Source: Acidobacteriota bacterium
Lineage (GTDB): Bacteria > Acidobacteriota > Thermoanaerobaculia > Multivoradales > JBCCEF01
Direction of reading: 5' to 3'
Length of the DNA: 64,000 nucleotides
Assembly: GCA_039030395.1 (NCBI GenBank)
Contig: JBCCEF010000006.1
Span: 62,001 to 126,000 of the forward strand
In this document: positions 35,946 to 44,790 of the stretch, one piece after another
Layout: each line of letters begins with the position of its first letter
Numbering within the stretch: position 1 is the first letter of the stretch
Program-made: the position numbers and the translations under genes
Notes under the pieces: generated by a model
What the model was told of the DNA's origin: nothing
The model's database searches: none
Seen by the model: the letters and a program-made list of their open reading frames with translations, nothing else

Positions 35946-37061
35946 TTACGGAAGGTTTGGAAGGGCCTCAGGGGCGAGCCTGCCGCGGTGCACGCGGACC
36001 GTCGAGGAGAGGTTGAGAGAGGCCCAGACCTCGGGGCGATTGGAGGAGGCAAGAACCTGCCCCGAAGCATCGACGGAATCGATGAAGGAAGACCACACGG
36101 CGGCCAGCGTCGGGGGGGCGAGTTCGGCGTCGAGATCGTCGAGCAGGTAGAGCGGCGAGGTGCCCATCACCCGCCCCTGGGCGGCGGTCATCATCAGACC
36201 CAACGTCTTGCGCTCGCCGGCAGAAACGCTGCCGCGCAGCGGATGGCCGTCCCAGGAAAGCACCAGATCGTCGCGGTGCGGTCCCAGCACCGGCTGTCCG
36301 CGCTCCCGTTCCGTCCGCTCCAGGCGGGTCAGACGGTCGAGGAGGCCTTCGGAAGTCAACGGACCGTCAGAGCCTTCCTTCGGCGACGGGCGATAGGTGA
36401 GCTTTACCGACGGCAGATCGAGCCCCGAGGCGGCAATCCGCTCGGCCAGCGCCGCCGCCAGACGCTCGACCAGCTTCCGGCGACGATGGATGATCTCAGC
36501 GCCGGTGACGGCGAGGATCTCGTTCCACGGTCGGAGCGGCGAACGGGTATCGCCATCGCTGAGCAACCGGCGCTTGTGGGAGAGGGCTCGGCGATAGCCG
36601 ACGAGCACCTCCACCGAGCCGGGCTGCCGGCCGATCACCCCGCGATCGAGAAACCGCCTCCGCGCCTCCGGCGGACCGGTGAACAGATCCGCATCGGCGG
36701 CGGTCCAGGAGACCACCGGCAGGGCCGCCAGATGGTCCGACAGCGGTGCCCCGGCCTTGCCGTCGAGCCGTCGCTGCTTGTCGCCAGAAGCGGTCAGCGA
36801 CACGGCGAGATCGCGCCGTACGGCACCGGGCACCTCGGAATCGACTTCGGCGGTGAGCTCGAAGGACGCGGCGCCGCGCTGGATGCAGTCTGCCAGGCGC
36901 TGGGTGCGGAAGCTCTTGGTGGTGGCGAGTAGATAGATCGCCTCCAGCACGCTGGTCTTGCCGGCGCCGTTACCGCCGAAGAGCAGATGGCAGCCCGCAC
37001 CAGGTTGCCAGGAAACGGGTTCGAGATTGCGAAACTGTAGGGCGTGGAGGGACGACAGCAA
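35946..37061 (-). CDS. recF: DNA replication and repair protein RecF
   Basis: 371 residues. SMC-like ATPase: Walker A FGGNGAGKTSVLEAIYLLA, signature SVSAGERKTLGLMM and Walker B PLYLLDDLDAEL. It loads RecA at gaps with RecO and RecR (recR lies at 44.8 kb). TTG at 37061, 19 bp after the dnaN stop, is chosen because the usual RecF N-terminus (LHALQFRNLEPV) begins there; the frame continues upstream inside dnaN. No strong Shine-Dalgarno sequence, so coupling to dnaN is likely. Confidence 0.92.
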   Translation of the reverse strand: MLSSLHALQFRNLEPVSWQPGAGCHLLFGGNGAGKTSVLEAIYLLATTKSFRTQRLADCIQRGAASFELTAEVDSEVPGAVRRDLAVSLTASGDKQRRLDGKAGAPLSDHLAALPVVSWTAADADLFTGPPEARRRFLDRGVIGRQPGSVEVLVGYRRALSHKRRLLSDGDTRSPLRPWNEILAVTGAEIIHRRRKLVERLAAALAERIAASGLDLPSVKLTYRPSPKEGSDGPLTSEGLLDRLTRLERTERERGQPVLGPHRDDLVLSWDGHPLRGSVSAGERKTLGLMMTAAQGRVMGTSPLYLLDDLDAELAPPTLAAVWSSFIDSVDASGQVLASSNRPEVWASLNLSSTVRVHRGRLAPEALPNLP

Positions 37062-37080
37062 GGGGGAGATGCGGGCGGAA

Positions 37081-38190
37081 CTACAGGCGCATCGGCATGA
37101 TGACGCAGAGATAGCGGCCGTCTTCGGCCCCTTCCGTCTCCGCCACTGGGAAGCCGACACACTGGGTGTTTTCGTCCTTCAACTCCAGGCGTACCCGCTC
37201 GGAACCGACGGCGGAAAGGAAATCCCGCAGGTAGTCCGGATTGATGCCGATGCGGAAGGCCGCATCCTTGTAGTCGCAGGGCAGCACTTCCAGGGCGTCG
37301 CCCAAATCCGGGTTCTGGGTCTGCACGATCAACTCGTCGGTGTCGAAGCTGAGCTGCACCGTGCGCGCCCGGTCGCCGGTGACGATGGCGACACGCTGCA
37401 CCGCCGCGGCCAGGTCCGCCACCGGGAACTCGACGTGCTTGTCGTTGTCCTTGGCGATCACCCGCTCGTAGTCCGGGAAGGTGCCCTCGAGAATGCGGCA
37501 GATCAGTTCCCGCCGGCCGAGGCGGAACACCACATGGTGCTCGCCGCGCTGCAGGGCCAGAGTGTCACCTCCCTCGAAGCGCTGCAGCTCGTGGAGGGCC
37601 TTGCGCGGCACCAGCACCGAATCCTCGCCGGAGGCCGTCTCGATCGCTTCCTCGACCAGGGCGAGGCGCCGGCCGTCGGTGGCCACCATCTCGACGAAAC
37701 CTTCCTTCACCTTGAGCAGCGCGCCGTTGAGCTGAAAGCGCGACTCTTCGGCGGAAATGGCGAAGAGCACCTTGCCGATCATCCCCTTGAAGGTTTTGAA
37801 CGGAACCTCGAAGCGCGCGCCTTCGCCGACCTCCGGCAGGGTCGGGAAATCGTCCACCTGGAGAGCGTGGATCTTGAAGCGCGAGCGGCCCCCCTGGATC
37901 GACAGCCAGCCCGGCTCTTCCTGGCGCAGGAGCACCTCTTCGCCGTCCATTGAGCGGACGATCTCGATGAACTTCTTGGCCGGCACCGGCAGCGAGCCTT
38001 CTTCTTTGACATCCGCCGCGCAGGAAGAGGTCAGCGAGACGTCGAGGTCTGTCGCCGCCAGATGCAGCTTGTCTTGACGCGCCGTCAGCAAGACATGGGA
38101 CAGCACCGGGATGGTGGTCTTGCGCTCCACGACGCCGAGCATCGGCACCAGCTCGTTGACGAAATCCTGGCGGTTCAGACGAATTTCCAT
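37081..38190 (-). CDS. dnaN: DNA polymerase III sliding clamp (beta subunit)
   Basis: 369 residues, standard length for the three-domain beta clamp. N-terminus MEIRLNRQDFVNEL and C-terminal YLCVIMPMRL match the family, the last residues being at the hydrophobic partner-binding pocket. Domain boundaries lie near residues 120 and 245. It is the second gene of the dnaA-dnaN-recF-gyrB-gyrA array. A 360-bp gap to dnaA contains a repeat copy and DnaA-box-like sites. Confidence 0.97.
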   Translation of the reverse strand: MEIRLNRQDFVNELVPMLGVVERKTTIPVLSHVLLTARQDKLHLAATDLDVSLTSSCAADVKEEGSLPVPAKKFIEIVRSMDGEEVLLRQEEPGWLSIQGGRSRFKIHALQVDDFPTLPEVGEGARFEVPFKTFKGMIGKVLFAISAEESRFQLNGALLKVKEGFVEMVATDGRRLALVEEAIETASGEDSVLVPRKALHELQRFEGGDTLALQRGEHHVVFRLGRRELICRILEGTFPDYERVIAKDNDKHVEFPVADLAAAVQRVAIVTGDRARTVQLSFDTDELIVQTQNPDLGDALEVLPCDYKDAAFRIGINPDYLRDFLSAVGSERVRLELKDENTQCVGFPVAETEGAEDGRYLCVIMPMRL

Positions 38191-38301
38191 AGGCTCTACT
38201 CTCCACTAAAGGGGTTGAATATACAGGATAGTCGTCGATAGTAAAAGGCCTTGCGGAAGGTTCGGAAAACCCATTGAGGAGCTGTCCCTCAAGGCCTTTG
38301 G

Positions 38302-38382
38302 CGATCCACAGAACAGCGGATTTTGACTGTGGACGAGTTGTGGACGGACAGTGGAGAAATCGGCGATCCTCGGCTTTCCACA
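38302..38382. promoter_or_regulatory. Cluster of DnaA-box-like sites between dnaA and dnaN
   Basis: Four 9-mers with a TCCACA core: CGATCCACA (38302), reverse TCGTCCACA (38329-38337), reverse CCGTCCACA (38339-38347) and CTTTCCACA (38374-38382). Each departs from TTATCCACA by two bases or more, but four in 80 bp beside dnaA is suggestive of an origin or dnaN control region. The rest of 38191-38423 is unassigned. Confidence 0.5.
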
Positions 38383-38423
38383 ATCCGTCCGCAGACCTTC
38401 CGAAAAAATATCCGAAGGGAAAT

Positions 38424-38552
38424 GGCAGGACTCTGATAGAGGCTTCGCCCATGATTTCAGTGTCCTGCCGTTTTTTGATTTCCAGGGGGCTAGGCGGCCA
38501 AGCCGCCGCCTCGCTCTTGTCGAGCTCGGTCGTGGCCGCAGAGTCGCTACTA
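38424..38552 (+). repeat. Structured dispersed repeat, degenerate copy 5
   Basis: GGCAGGAC.CTGA..TCAG.GTCCTGCC hairpin (38424-38469), a CAGGGGGCTAGGCGG segment, GCCGCCGCCTCGC, and CTACTAG at the right end, which supplies the dnaA stop (38550). More degenerate than the other copies. It separates dnaA from dnaN. Confidence 0.6.
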
Positions 38553-39890
38553 GCGGAGTTTTTCTTCGAGACTTTCCAGGGTGCGGTCGAGGTCCGCATC
38601 GGAGGCGCGGAGCTTGTCGATCTTTTCGACCGAGTACATCACCGTCGAGTGGTGCTTGTTGCCGAACAACTTGCCGATTTCCGGAAAGGACATCTCCGTC
38701 AGGCGTTTGCAGAGGTACATGGCGACCTGCCGCGGGAAGGCGATCTGCCGGGCGTTACTCTTGCTCTTGATTTCGCCGACCTTGAGGCCGTAGTGCCGGG
38801 CCACCAGCTTGACGATGTCCGCCCCGCCGGTGCGCTGGCGGTCTTCCGGCAGGATGTCCCGCAGGGTTTCCCGGGCAAGGGCCAGGGAGAGCGGCTTGGC
38901 GGTGAGCATCGAAAAGGCGATCACCCGGTTTAGCAGCCCTTCGAGTTCGCGCACGTTGCTCCGCACCTGGTGGGCGATGAAATCGGCCACCTCGTCCGGC
39001 AGCTCGATCCTCTCGGCCTCGGCTTTGCGCCGCAGGATGGCGATCTTGGTCTCCAGGTCCGGCGGCTGGATGTCGGCGATGAGCCCCCACTCGAAGCGGC
39101 TGCGCAGCCGTTCCTCCAGGGTGGGAATCTGTCGCGGTGACGAATCCGACGACAGGATGATCTGTTTCTGGCTGGTGTAGAGGGTGTTGAAGGTGTGGAA
39201 AAACTCCTCCTGCGTCCGCTCCTTGTTGGCCAGGAACTGGATGTCGTCGATCAGCAGCACATCGATGGTGCGGTAGCGCTCCCGAAAGGCCGGCATGCGA
39301 TCGAAGCGGATGGAGTTGATCAGCTCGTTGACGAACTGCTCCGCCGCCAGGTACATCACCTTGAGTTGCGGCCGCTGGGCTTGAATCTCGTGCCCGATCG
39401 CGTGCAGCAGGTGGGTCTTACCGAGGCCCACCCCGCCATAGAGGAACAGCGGGTTGTAGGAATGCGACGGACTCTCCGCCACCGCCCGCGCCGCGGCGTG
39501 GGCAAACTGGTTCGAGTTGCCGACGACGAAGCTGTCGAAAATGTAGCGCAGGTCGAATTGCCCCTGGCGCCGGCTGGTCGATGCGGTGCCGTTTTCCTGC
39601 TCGCCCGGCAAGGGCTTGTCGTCTTTCCCTGCATCGACGATTGCACCCCGTTCTTCGATGGAGAAAAGCACCTTCATCGGCGCCCCATCGAGGCCGGCGA
39701 TGGCGTGATCGACGGTCGGCCGATAGCTCTCCTCGAGGGTGTGTAGGAAGCGCGCGTTCGGCACTTCCAAGACCAGCGTCTCGGAGTTCTCGGACTGGAC
39801 CTTCAGAGGGCCGAACCAGGTGGAAAACTCATCCGGGTCGAGTTGCTGTTCGAGTTGCCTTCGCAGGCGCGACCACACCGATGGACTCAT
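38550..39890 (-). CDS. dnaA: Chromosomal replication initiator DnaA
   Basis: 446 residues. Domain I (MSPSVWSRLRRQLEQQLDPD) is followed by a linker, the AAA+ domain (LYGGVGLGKTHLLHAIG Walker A; DVLLIDDIQFLANKE Walker B; FEWGLIADIQPPD) and the domain IV helix-turn-helix (EIGKLFGNKHHSTVMYSVEK) that binds DnaA boxes. The length is normal. First gene of the replication array. TTTTCCACA/CTTTCCACA sites lie just upstream of its start (39903-39923). Confidence 0.97.
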   Translation of the reverse strand: MSPSVWSRLRRQLEQQLDPDEFSTWFGPLKVQSENSETLVLEVPNARFLHTLEESYRPTVDHAIAGLDGAPMKVLFSIEERGAIVDAGKDDKPLPGEQENGTASTSRRQGQFDLRYIFDSFVVGNSNQFAHAAARAVAESPSHSYNPLFLYGGVGLGKTHLLHAIGHEIQAQRPQLKVMYLAAEQFVNELINSIRFDRMPAFRERYRTIDVLLIDDIQFLANKERTQEEFFHTFNTLYTSQKQIILSSDSSPRQIPTLEERLRSRFEWGLIADIQPPDLETKIAILRRKAEAERIELPDEVADFIAHQVRSNVRELEGLLNRVIAFSMLTAKPLSLALARETLRDILPEDRQRTGGADIVKLVARHYGLKVGEIKSKSNARQIAFPRQVAMYLCKRLTEMSFPEIGKLFGNKHHSTVMYSVEKIDKLRASDADLDRTLESLEEKLR

Positions 39891-40240
39891 AAAATCCGCA
39901 GCTTTTCCACAACCTGTGGAAAGAAATCAGGCTCAAATGAGAGGGGGCAACTTGGAAGTTGGCTTCCCGAAGACGTGACGCGGATCATAGCACAGAGGGA
40001 GACCTTGGCAAGCCTCTCGGAGGGGTTTCTTCGGAGGTTCTCGAAGCCTCCAGAAGGTCAAGAAGTGACCCCGCTGGCAGGAGCCTGACAAATCTCGTCA
40101 ACGGCGGACTCGAGGCTGGTGGAAGATGCCGGGTAAGAACTCCATGGAATGTAAAAACTCCCCAAATCGAGCGTTCAGGGGACCTCGTTCCAGCGCCGAA
40201 AAATCCCGTTTTTTCGGGAATGAGGGACCGAACGAGAAGT

Positions 40241-40256
40241 TGGCATCGCCGTTGCA
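40241..40256 (+). promoter_or_regulatory. Sigma-54-type promoter-like sequence
   Basis: TGGCATCGCCGTTGCA: GG and GC are separated by exactly 10 bases, and the TGGCA and TTGCA blocks fit the -24/-12 consensus. It sits 20 bp upstream of a small open frame. A single match of this length in 64 kb may be chance. Confidence 0.3.
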
Positions 40257-40276
40257 GCTGAAAAGATTCTATAGAG

Positions 40277-40378
40277 ATGGTGATGAACGACGGAGGTTCC
40301 ACCTACCCCATTCATCCAACCAACGAACGAGATTCTAAGGATCTCCCAATTCCCAACGATCTAACCCACAACCCCTAA
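40277..40378 (+). CDS. Possible 33-residue small protein
   Basis: The open frame ATG 40277 (or ATG 40283) to TAA 40378 encodes an Asn/Asp/Pro-rich peptide starting MVMNDGGSTYPIHPTNERD. Base composition is lower in GC than in neighbours. There is no signal peptide or known motif and only a weak GAG upstream of the second ATG. The sigma-54-like sequence just before it is the main reason to list it. It could be a noncoding part of the origin region. Confidence 0.2.
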   Translation: MVMNDGGSTYPIHPTNERDSKDLPIPNDLTHNP

Positions 40379-40604
40379 AAACCAAAACAGGGATAATCCA
40401 CAAATCCAACCTTACGAGCGGAACCTCCTCCATCTCAACCTTCCGCCGTTTCGCGTTACCTCGTTTAGCAGGCCGCAGCAACCGTCGGTCATAGTCAGTA
40501 CCGCAGGCGCGTCACCGCTCGGTGAACGCGTGTGCCGCAGTGCGCCAAGGTGACGCCCTCGAGGGTCTCATTTGACGCCTCCCGCCAAGGGTAGACTCGC
40601 TGCC

Positions 40605-41669
40605 ATGAACCCTCCGACGGACGCTCTCCTCACCTGGTACGACGTCCACCGGCGCGATCTACCCTGGCGGGAGGATCAACACCCGTACCGGGTGTGGCTG
40701 TCGGAGATCATGCTCCAGCAGACGCGGGTCGATACGGTGATCCCCTATTTCGAACGCTTTCTGGAGAGTTTTCCGACGGTGGAGGACCTCGCCGCGGCGG
40801 AGATAGACGACGTCCTCGCCCGCTGGTCCGGCCTGGGTTACTACCGGCGCGCCCGGCAGCTCCATGCCGCGGCGCAGCAGATCGCCGAAGCCGGGGCATT
40901 TCCCACCACCCTCGAAGGGTGGCTCGAACTGCCGGGAATCGGTCCCTACACGGCGGCGGCGGTCTCCAGCATCGCCTTCGGGGTGGTCGCCCCGGTGCTC
41001 GACGGCAATGTCGAGCGGGTGATGGCCCGCTGGATGGCATACCGAGACAATCCCAAGACCGCCGCCGGTCAACGCACTCTGCGGGCGGCGGCGGCGGAGC
41101 TGGTGCACCGGGATCGCCCCGGCGACAGCAACCAGGCGCTGATGGAGGTGGGGGCGATGGTGTGTACGCCGCGCAACCCGAAGTGCTTGCTCTGCCCTTG
41201 CCGGGAAGATTGTCAAGCCCGGCTGCTCGGCCTACAGGAAGAGATTCCGCCGCCTCGCAAGCGGCGCCAAGTCGAGCGGGTTCGTCTCGGCGTGGCGGTG
41301 GTCGAGCAGGACGATCGCGTGCTGCTCTTTCGGCGGCCGGACGACCGCACTCTGCTGGCCGGTACCTGGGAGCTTCCCTGGTTTGAAATCTCGGCCTTGT
41401 CGCCTTCCTCGCCGCTCGATCGGACGGCGGCCGCCGAGGCTCTGGCGAAGCGCTACGGCGGAAGCTGGTCCCTCGCCGCCCGGCGGGCGACGATCCAGCA
41501 CGGCATCACCCATCGCTCACTCACCGTCGAGGTGCTGCCGGGATCCATGGAGGACGCCGGGGAAGTGGCGAAATCGACCGTCGAGGCCGGCTGGTTCGAC
41601 GCCGTAGGTCGGGACTCCGTCGCCTCGTCGTCCCTTGTCGTCAAAGCTCTGGCGGCCTACTGCTCCTGA
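40605..41669 (+). CDS. mutY: A/G-specific adenine glycosylase MutY
   Basis: 354 residues. HhH glycosylase: LSEIMLQQTRVDTVIPYF, helix-hairpin-helix LPGIGPYTAAAVSSIAFG and catalytic Asp in PVLDGNVERV. The 4Fe-4S cluster cysteines are in CTPRNPKCLLCPCREDC. The C-terminal NUDIX-like domain that reads 8-oxoG follows (RVRLGVAVVEQDDRVLLFRR; GTWELPWF). It removes adenine opposite 8-oxoguanine. ATG at 40605 is used; a TTG at 40572 exists. It is the only sizeable plus-strand gene between 25 and 48 kb, and its end overlaps the next gene by 13 bp, convergent. Confidence 0.93.
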   Translation: MNPPTDALLTWYDVHRRDLPWREDQHPYRVWLSEIMLQQTRVDTVIPYFERFLESFPTVEDLAAAEIDDVLARWSGLGYYRRARQLHAAAQQIAEAGAFPTTLEGWLELPGIGPYTAAAVSSIAFGVVAPVLDGNVERVMARWMAYRDNPKTAAGQRTLRAAAAELVHRDRPGDSNQALMEVGAMVCTPRNPKCLLCPCREDCQARLLGLQEEIPPPRKRRQVERVRLGVAVVEQDDRVLLFRRPDDRTLLAGTWELPWFEISALSPSSPLDRTAAAEALAKRYGGSWSLAARRATIQHGITHRSLTVEVLPGSMEDAGEVAKSTVEAGWFDAVGRDSVASSSLVVKALAAYCS

Positions 41670-42634
41670 CCGCCGGACAGCACGTACCAACCGGAGATTT
41701 TGTCGTTGAGTTCCCGCAGCCGCTGAGCCACCATGTTGCACAGGATGCGCAGCAGGCGGAGGGACGACACCTTCTGGATGTCGAGAATGCCCTCCAGCAC
41801 GTCTGCCGGAATGGCCAGGATCACCGCCTCGCCGCCGTGGGCGCTAGCGTCGGCGGAGCGCGGCAGCTTGTCGATCAGCGCCATCTCCCCGAAGTAATCG
41901 CCGCGCTCGAGGAAGGCCAGGGCTTCCTCGCCGGCACCGGGGATGTACTTGCTGATCATCACCCGCCCGTCGAGCACCACGTAGGCGACGTCTCCCGGAT
42001 CGCCCTCACGGAAGATCACCTCGCCGGGCGATAGCTTGATTTCGCGCGACAGCGGCGCCAGGAAGTTGATTTCGAGGCTCGAGAGTTTTTGCTCTTCGAA
42101 CACCTTGCGCTTGTCGTCGAGATCCATTCGGAACCCGGCGCCATCGTCGTGCCGCGGAGTCTTGGGTGTGCTGGGGCCCGGCTCACCGCCCGGAAAGAAC
42201 TGGCCGAGAATCTCGTTGGTGTCGCGCAGCTTGGCCGACAGGCTCTTCCAGAAGGTCCAGTAGAGGGCGACGCTGAAGCGCTGGTCACGTTCGAACAGCC
42301 AGTTGAGAGAGGACGGATTCAAGATCAGGATCGCCGATTCCGTTTCGGTGATCGCGTCGCTCGACCGCGGCTTCTCGTCAACGAAGGCCGATTCCCCGAA
42401 CAGACAGCCTTCGCCGAGGCGCGCGAAGGTAAACGCTCCAAGGGGCGTTTGGCGCTCGATCCGAACCCGCCCGGTCTCGATCAGGAAAGCCTCGGCGCTC
42501 GACTCCCCTTCGCGCACGATCGGGGTGTCGGCGGCGAACTCACTGCGCGAGATGCACGGGGCCAGCCGATTGCGCTGGGCCTCGGAAAAGTGGGAAAAGA
42601 GATCCCATCGTTGAAGCAGTTCGTCGATACTCAA
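41657..42634 (-). CDS. Protein with two cyclic nucleotide-binding domains
   Basis: 325 residues with two cNMP-binding folds: residues about 10-125 (IVREGESSAEAFLIETGRVR; LGEGCLFGESAFVDEKPRSS) and about 195-310 (VIFREGDPGDVAYVVLDGRV; ERGDYFGEMALIDKLPRSAD). The phosphate-binding cassette (FGE.AL.....R) is good in both. A linker of about 70 residues (GGEPGPSTPKTPRH) joins them. There is no DNA-binding domain, so it is not a CRP-type factor; such tandem proteins may act as sensors or effectors. Confidence 0.85.
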   Translation of the reverse strand: MSIDELLQRWDLFSHFSEAQRNRLAPCISRSEFAADTPIVREGESSAEAFLIETGRVRIERQTPLGAFTFARLGEGCLFGESAFVDEKPRSSDAITETESAILILNPSSLNWLFERDQRFSVALYWTFWKSLSAKLRDTNEILGQFFPGGEPGPSTPKTPRHDDGAGFRMDLDDKRKVFEEQKLSSLEINFLAPLSREIKLSPGEVIFREGDPGDVAYVVLDGRVMISKYIPGAGEEALAFLERGDYFGEMALIDKLPRSADASAHGGEAVILAIPADVLEGILDIQKVSSLRLLRILCNMVAQRLRELNDKISGWYVLSGGQEQ

Positions 42635-42700
42635 GAGGACTCCACAAAAGAAACAGCCGACGGCGGCTACATTGACCTTCCTGCATCGACGCTAAGGATT

Positions 42701-43300
42701 CTACAAGAGGCGCATCTGGGGTGGGCGAAGGGCCTCGACGACCGCCTCCTCCACCACCTCCAACCAGTGCTCCCGGCTCGCTGGATCGAGGCGCAGGCAG
42801 TCGAGGCCGGCCTCCGCCAGCAGGGCGTCGAGGCGGTCGTCGATCGCCCGCTGAAAGCCGGGGTCCGACGAGCGGATGCCGTCCGGGCTCGGATCCTCGA
42901 TGATCGGCACGTGGACCAGCAGGTCGTAGGTCGGCATCCAGGAAGCGACCAGCGCGTCGAGGCCGCCGCGGCGGCCGGCGGCGAGATCCAGATAGACGTA
43001 GTTGTCCAGCACGCTGCGGTCGCAGATCACCACCGGATAGCGGTACTCGGCGGCGATCTCCTCGGCGATCTGGGTGTGCAGGATCCAGCCCTCGGAGGCG
43101 AGAGAGGTCTCCTCGTTGATCGGCATTGGGCAGCGCCGGGCGACCTCGTGCACCACTTCCAAGGCGAGATCGCGCGCTTTCAAGCGCGCCGCGAGGCCAT
43201 AGCACAGGGTGGTCTTGCCCACGCCGTGGCTGCCGATGAAGGCGACCTTGTAGCGTTCCTTGCCGTCGGCCGAGGGGTTGGGCGATGCGTCTGAAGCCAT
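42701..43300 (-). CDS. AAA_28/NadR-like P-loop ATPase
   Basis: 199 residues. Walker A is FIGSHGVGKTTLCYGLAARL, then a VVICDRSVLDNYVYLDL Walker-B-like segment. This is the fold of NadR-type ribosylnicotinamide kinases and related kinases (AAA_28), but no NadR nucleotidyltransferase domain is present. It overlaps nothing and follows the aminotransferase by 9 bp on the minus strand, so a shared transcript is likely. The substrate is unknown. Confidence 0.75.
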   Translation of the reverse strand: MASDASPNPSADGKERYKVAFIGSHGVGKTTLCYGLAARLKARDLALEVVHEVARRCPMPINEETSLASEGWILHTQIAEEIAAEYRYPVVICDRSVLDNYVYLDLAAGRRGGLDALVASWMPTYDLLVHVPIIEDPSPDGIRSSDPGFQRAIDDRLDALLAEAGLDCLRLDPASREHWLEVVEEAVVEALRPPQMRLL

Positions 43301-43309
43301 GGCAGGAGT

Positions 43310-44602
43310 CTACCGGTGGGAGGCTGCCGTGAGGGCCTCTTCGGCGAGATCGAGAGCCGTCTCCAGGAGAGCCGGCGCGATCACCAGAGGCGGCGCGAGC
43401 TGCACCACCCGGCCGCTCGCTCCGCCGGCGAGGAGGAGCACACCGCGCTGCATCGCTTCGCCGGCCCAGGCCTTGGCGAGGTTCGGGGTCGCAACTTCAG
43501 CCCCCCAGATCGCGCCGCGGCCGCGCAGTTCCTCGACTCCGCAGCGTCGCCAGCGCTCGCGCCGCGCCGCGATCCTGCTCCCGACCTCCGCCGCGCCGGC
43601 CAAGAGATTCTCGCTTTCGACTACCTCGATCACTTCCCATGCGGCGGCGCAGGCCAACGGGTGGCCGACGGAGGTGGCCGTGTGCCGGGCCTCGCCGGTC
43701 GTGCGCCAGGCGGCCATCAGCTCACGCCCGCCGACCACCGCGCCGATCGGCAGTCCGCCGCCCAAGGCCTTGCCGCAGGCGATCAAGTCCGGCCGGGCGT
43801 TGTCGTGCTCTACCGCGAACCAACGGCCGGTACGGCCGCAGCCGGTGAAGATCTCGTCGGCGATCACCTTGACCCGCCGAGCGCGGGCCACCTCGACCAA
43901 CTCGCCAAGCCAGCCGTCCGGCGGCACCAGGATCCCTTCGCGGCCGGCGATGGGCTCAAAGAGAACGGCACCGATCTCCGGGTGAAGGTCCAGATGCTCG
44001 GCCAACTGCTCGGTCGGGGCGGCGAAGGGCAGGGTGGAGACGTGCGGGTTGAGCCACGGGGCGAAAGGCTCCCGAAAGTCCGGCCGGGAGGTCGCCGCCA
44101 GGGCGCCCAGGGTAAGACCGTGGTAGGCCGGCTCGAAGGCCACAACACCCGGCCGCCGCGGATCGTCCAGGAGCACCGTCTTCAAGGCGATCTCCACCGC
44201 GTCGGCGCCGGAGATGGCAAAGTGAACCACCGGCGATTCGCCCGCCACCGGCGCGATCTCCGCCAGCCGGCGAGCCAAGGCCGGTCGCCGCGGATGGGCG
44301 TGAACGTCGCCCAGGCCGTGAAGGAGAACCGCGCTCTGCCGCCGGATCGCCTCCACCACCCGCGGATGGCGATGGCCGACGGCGGCGACCCCGAAGCCGG
44401 AAGTCAAGTCGACGAAACGGTTGCCGTCCACATCGACGACGTTCGACCCCACCGCCTCGTGCCACAGCAGCGACGCCTCCCCGCCCGCCAGGGTATTGAT
44501 CCCCGGCGCCTCGAAGCGCCCGAGGTCGCGGCTCAGCTCGCGGGACCGAGGTCCCGGCGGCTCTAGCGTGATCTCGGGAGGAAGATTGCCTACTTCATGC
44601 AT
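43310..44602 (-). CDS. Class III PLP-dependent aminotransferase (GabT/ArgD-like)
   Basis: 430 residues. Fold-type I class III signature: FVDLTSGFGVAAVGHRHPRV, VHFAISGADAVEIALKTVL, VIADEIFTGCGRTGRWFA with the Asp that contacts PLP, and the Schiff-base lysine in ACGKALGGGLPIGAVVG. It transfers an omega-amino group (4-aminobutyrate, ornithine or similar); the exact substrate is not decidable. ATG at 44602 lacks a strong Shine-Dalgarno sequence. It lies downstream of recR behind a repeat copy. Confidence 0.87.
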   Translation of the reverse strand: MHEVGNLPPEITLEPPGPRSRELSRDLGRFEAPGINTLAGGEASLLWHEAVGSNVVDVDGNRFVDLTSGFGVAAVGHRHPRVVEAIRRQSAVLLHGLGDVHAHPRRPALARRLAEIAPVAGESPVVHFAISGADAVEIALKTVLLDDPRRPGVVAFEPAYHGLTLGALAATSRPDFREPFAPWLNPHVSTLPFAAPTEQLAEHLDLHPEIGAVLFEPIAGREGILVPPDGWLGELVEVARARRVKVIADEIFTGCGRTGRWFAVEHDNARPDLIACGKALGGGLPIGAVVGGRELMAAWRTTGEARHTATSVGHPLACAAAWEVIEVVESENLLAGAAEVGSRIAARRERWRRCGVEELRGRGAIWGAEVATPNLAKAWAGEAMQRGVLLLAGGASGRVVQLAPPLVIAPALLETALDLAEEALTAASHR

Positions 44603-44637
44603 TCTGTTGGTTGCGGCAGCCAGAGGCAGATCTCGCG

Positions 44638-44782
44638 ATGGGAGCCCGTAGGGCGAGCCGGGCCCAAGGGGCTCCTCTCGGGGGTGAGCCCACAACAACG
44701 ACGCTTCTTGTGGGCGAGCGGGGCTGGAACAGCCCCCCTGAAAACGACGGCGCGCGAACTACGGTGCTGAGCACGTAGGTCG
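44638..44782 (-). repeat. Structured dispersed repeat, copy 6
   Basis: GGGAGCCC..GGGGCTCC hairpin, TCGGGGGTGAGCCC, CCCACAA..TTGTGGG hairpin, GCGAGCGGGGCTGG..CAGCCCCCCTGAAAA, then a short GTGCTGAGCAC end hairpin. It sits just downstream of the recR stop (44791). Arm sequences have drifted, but the hairpin order matches copies 2 and 4. Confidence 0.65.
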
Positions 44783-44790
44783 GTGCCCCT

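Larger units (their letters stand above)
39891..40604. other. Gene-poor 714-bp stretch upstream of dnaA, oriC candidate
   Basis: Contains an inverted pair of DnaA-box-like sites at 39903-39923 (TTTTCCACA facing CTTTCCACA), another (TAATCCACA) at 40394-40402, a TCCCG..CGGGA hairpin with a T6 loop near 40204-40219, and a markedly lower-GC segment (about 40260-40440), as expected for an unwinding element. The only open frame of note is the 33-codon one at 40277. Gene orientation flips later, at 47.6-48.0 kb, so the origin could also lie there. Confidence 0.45.
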
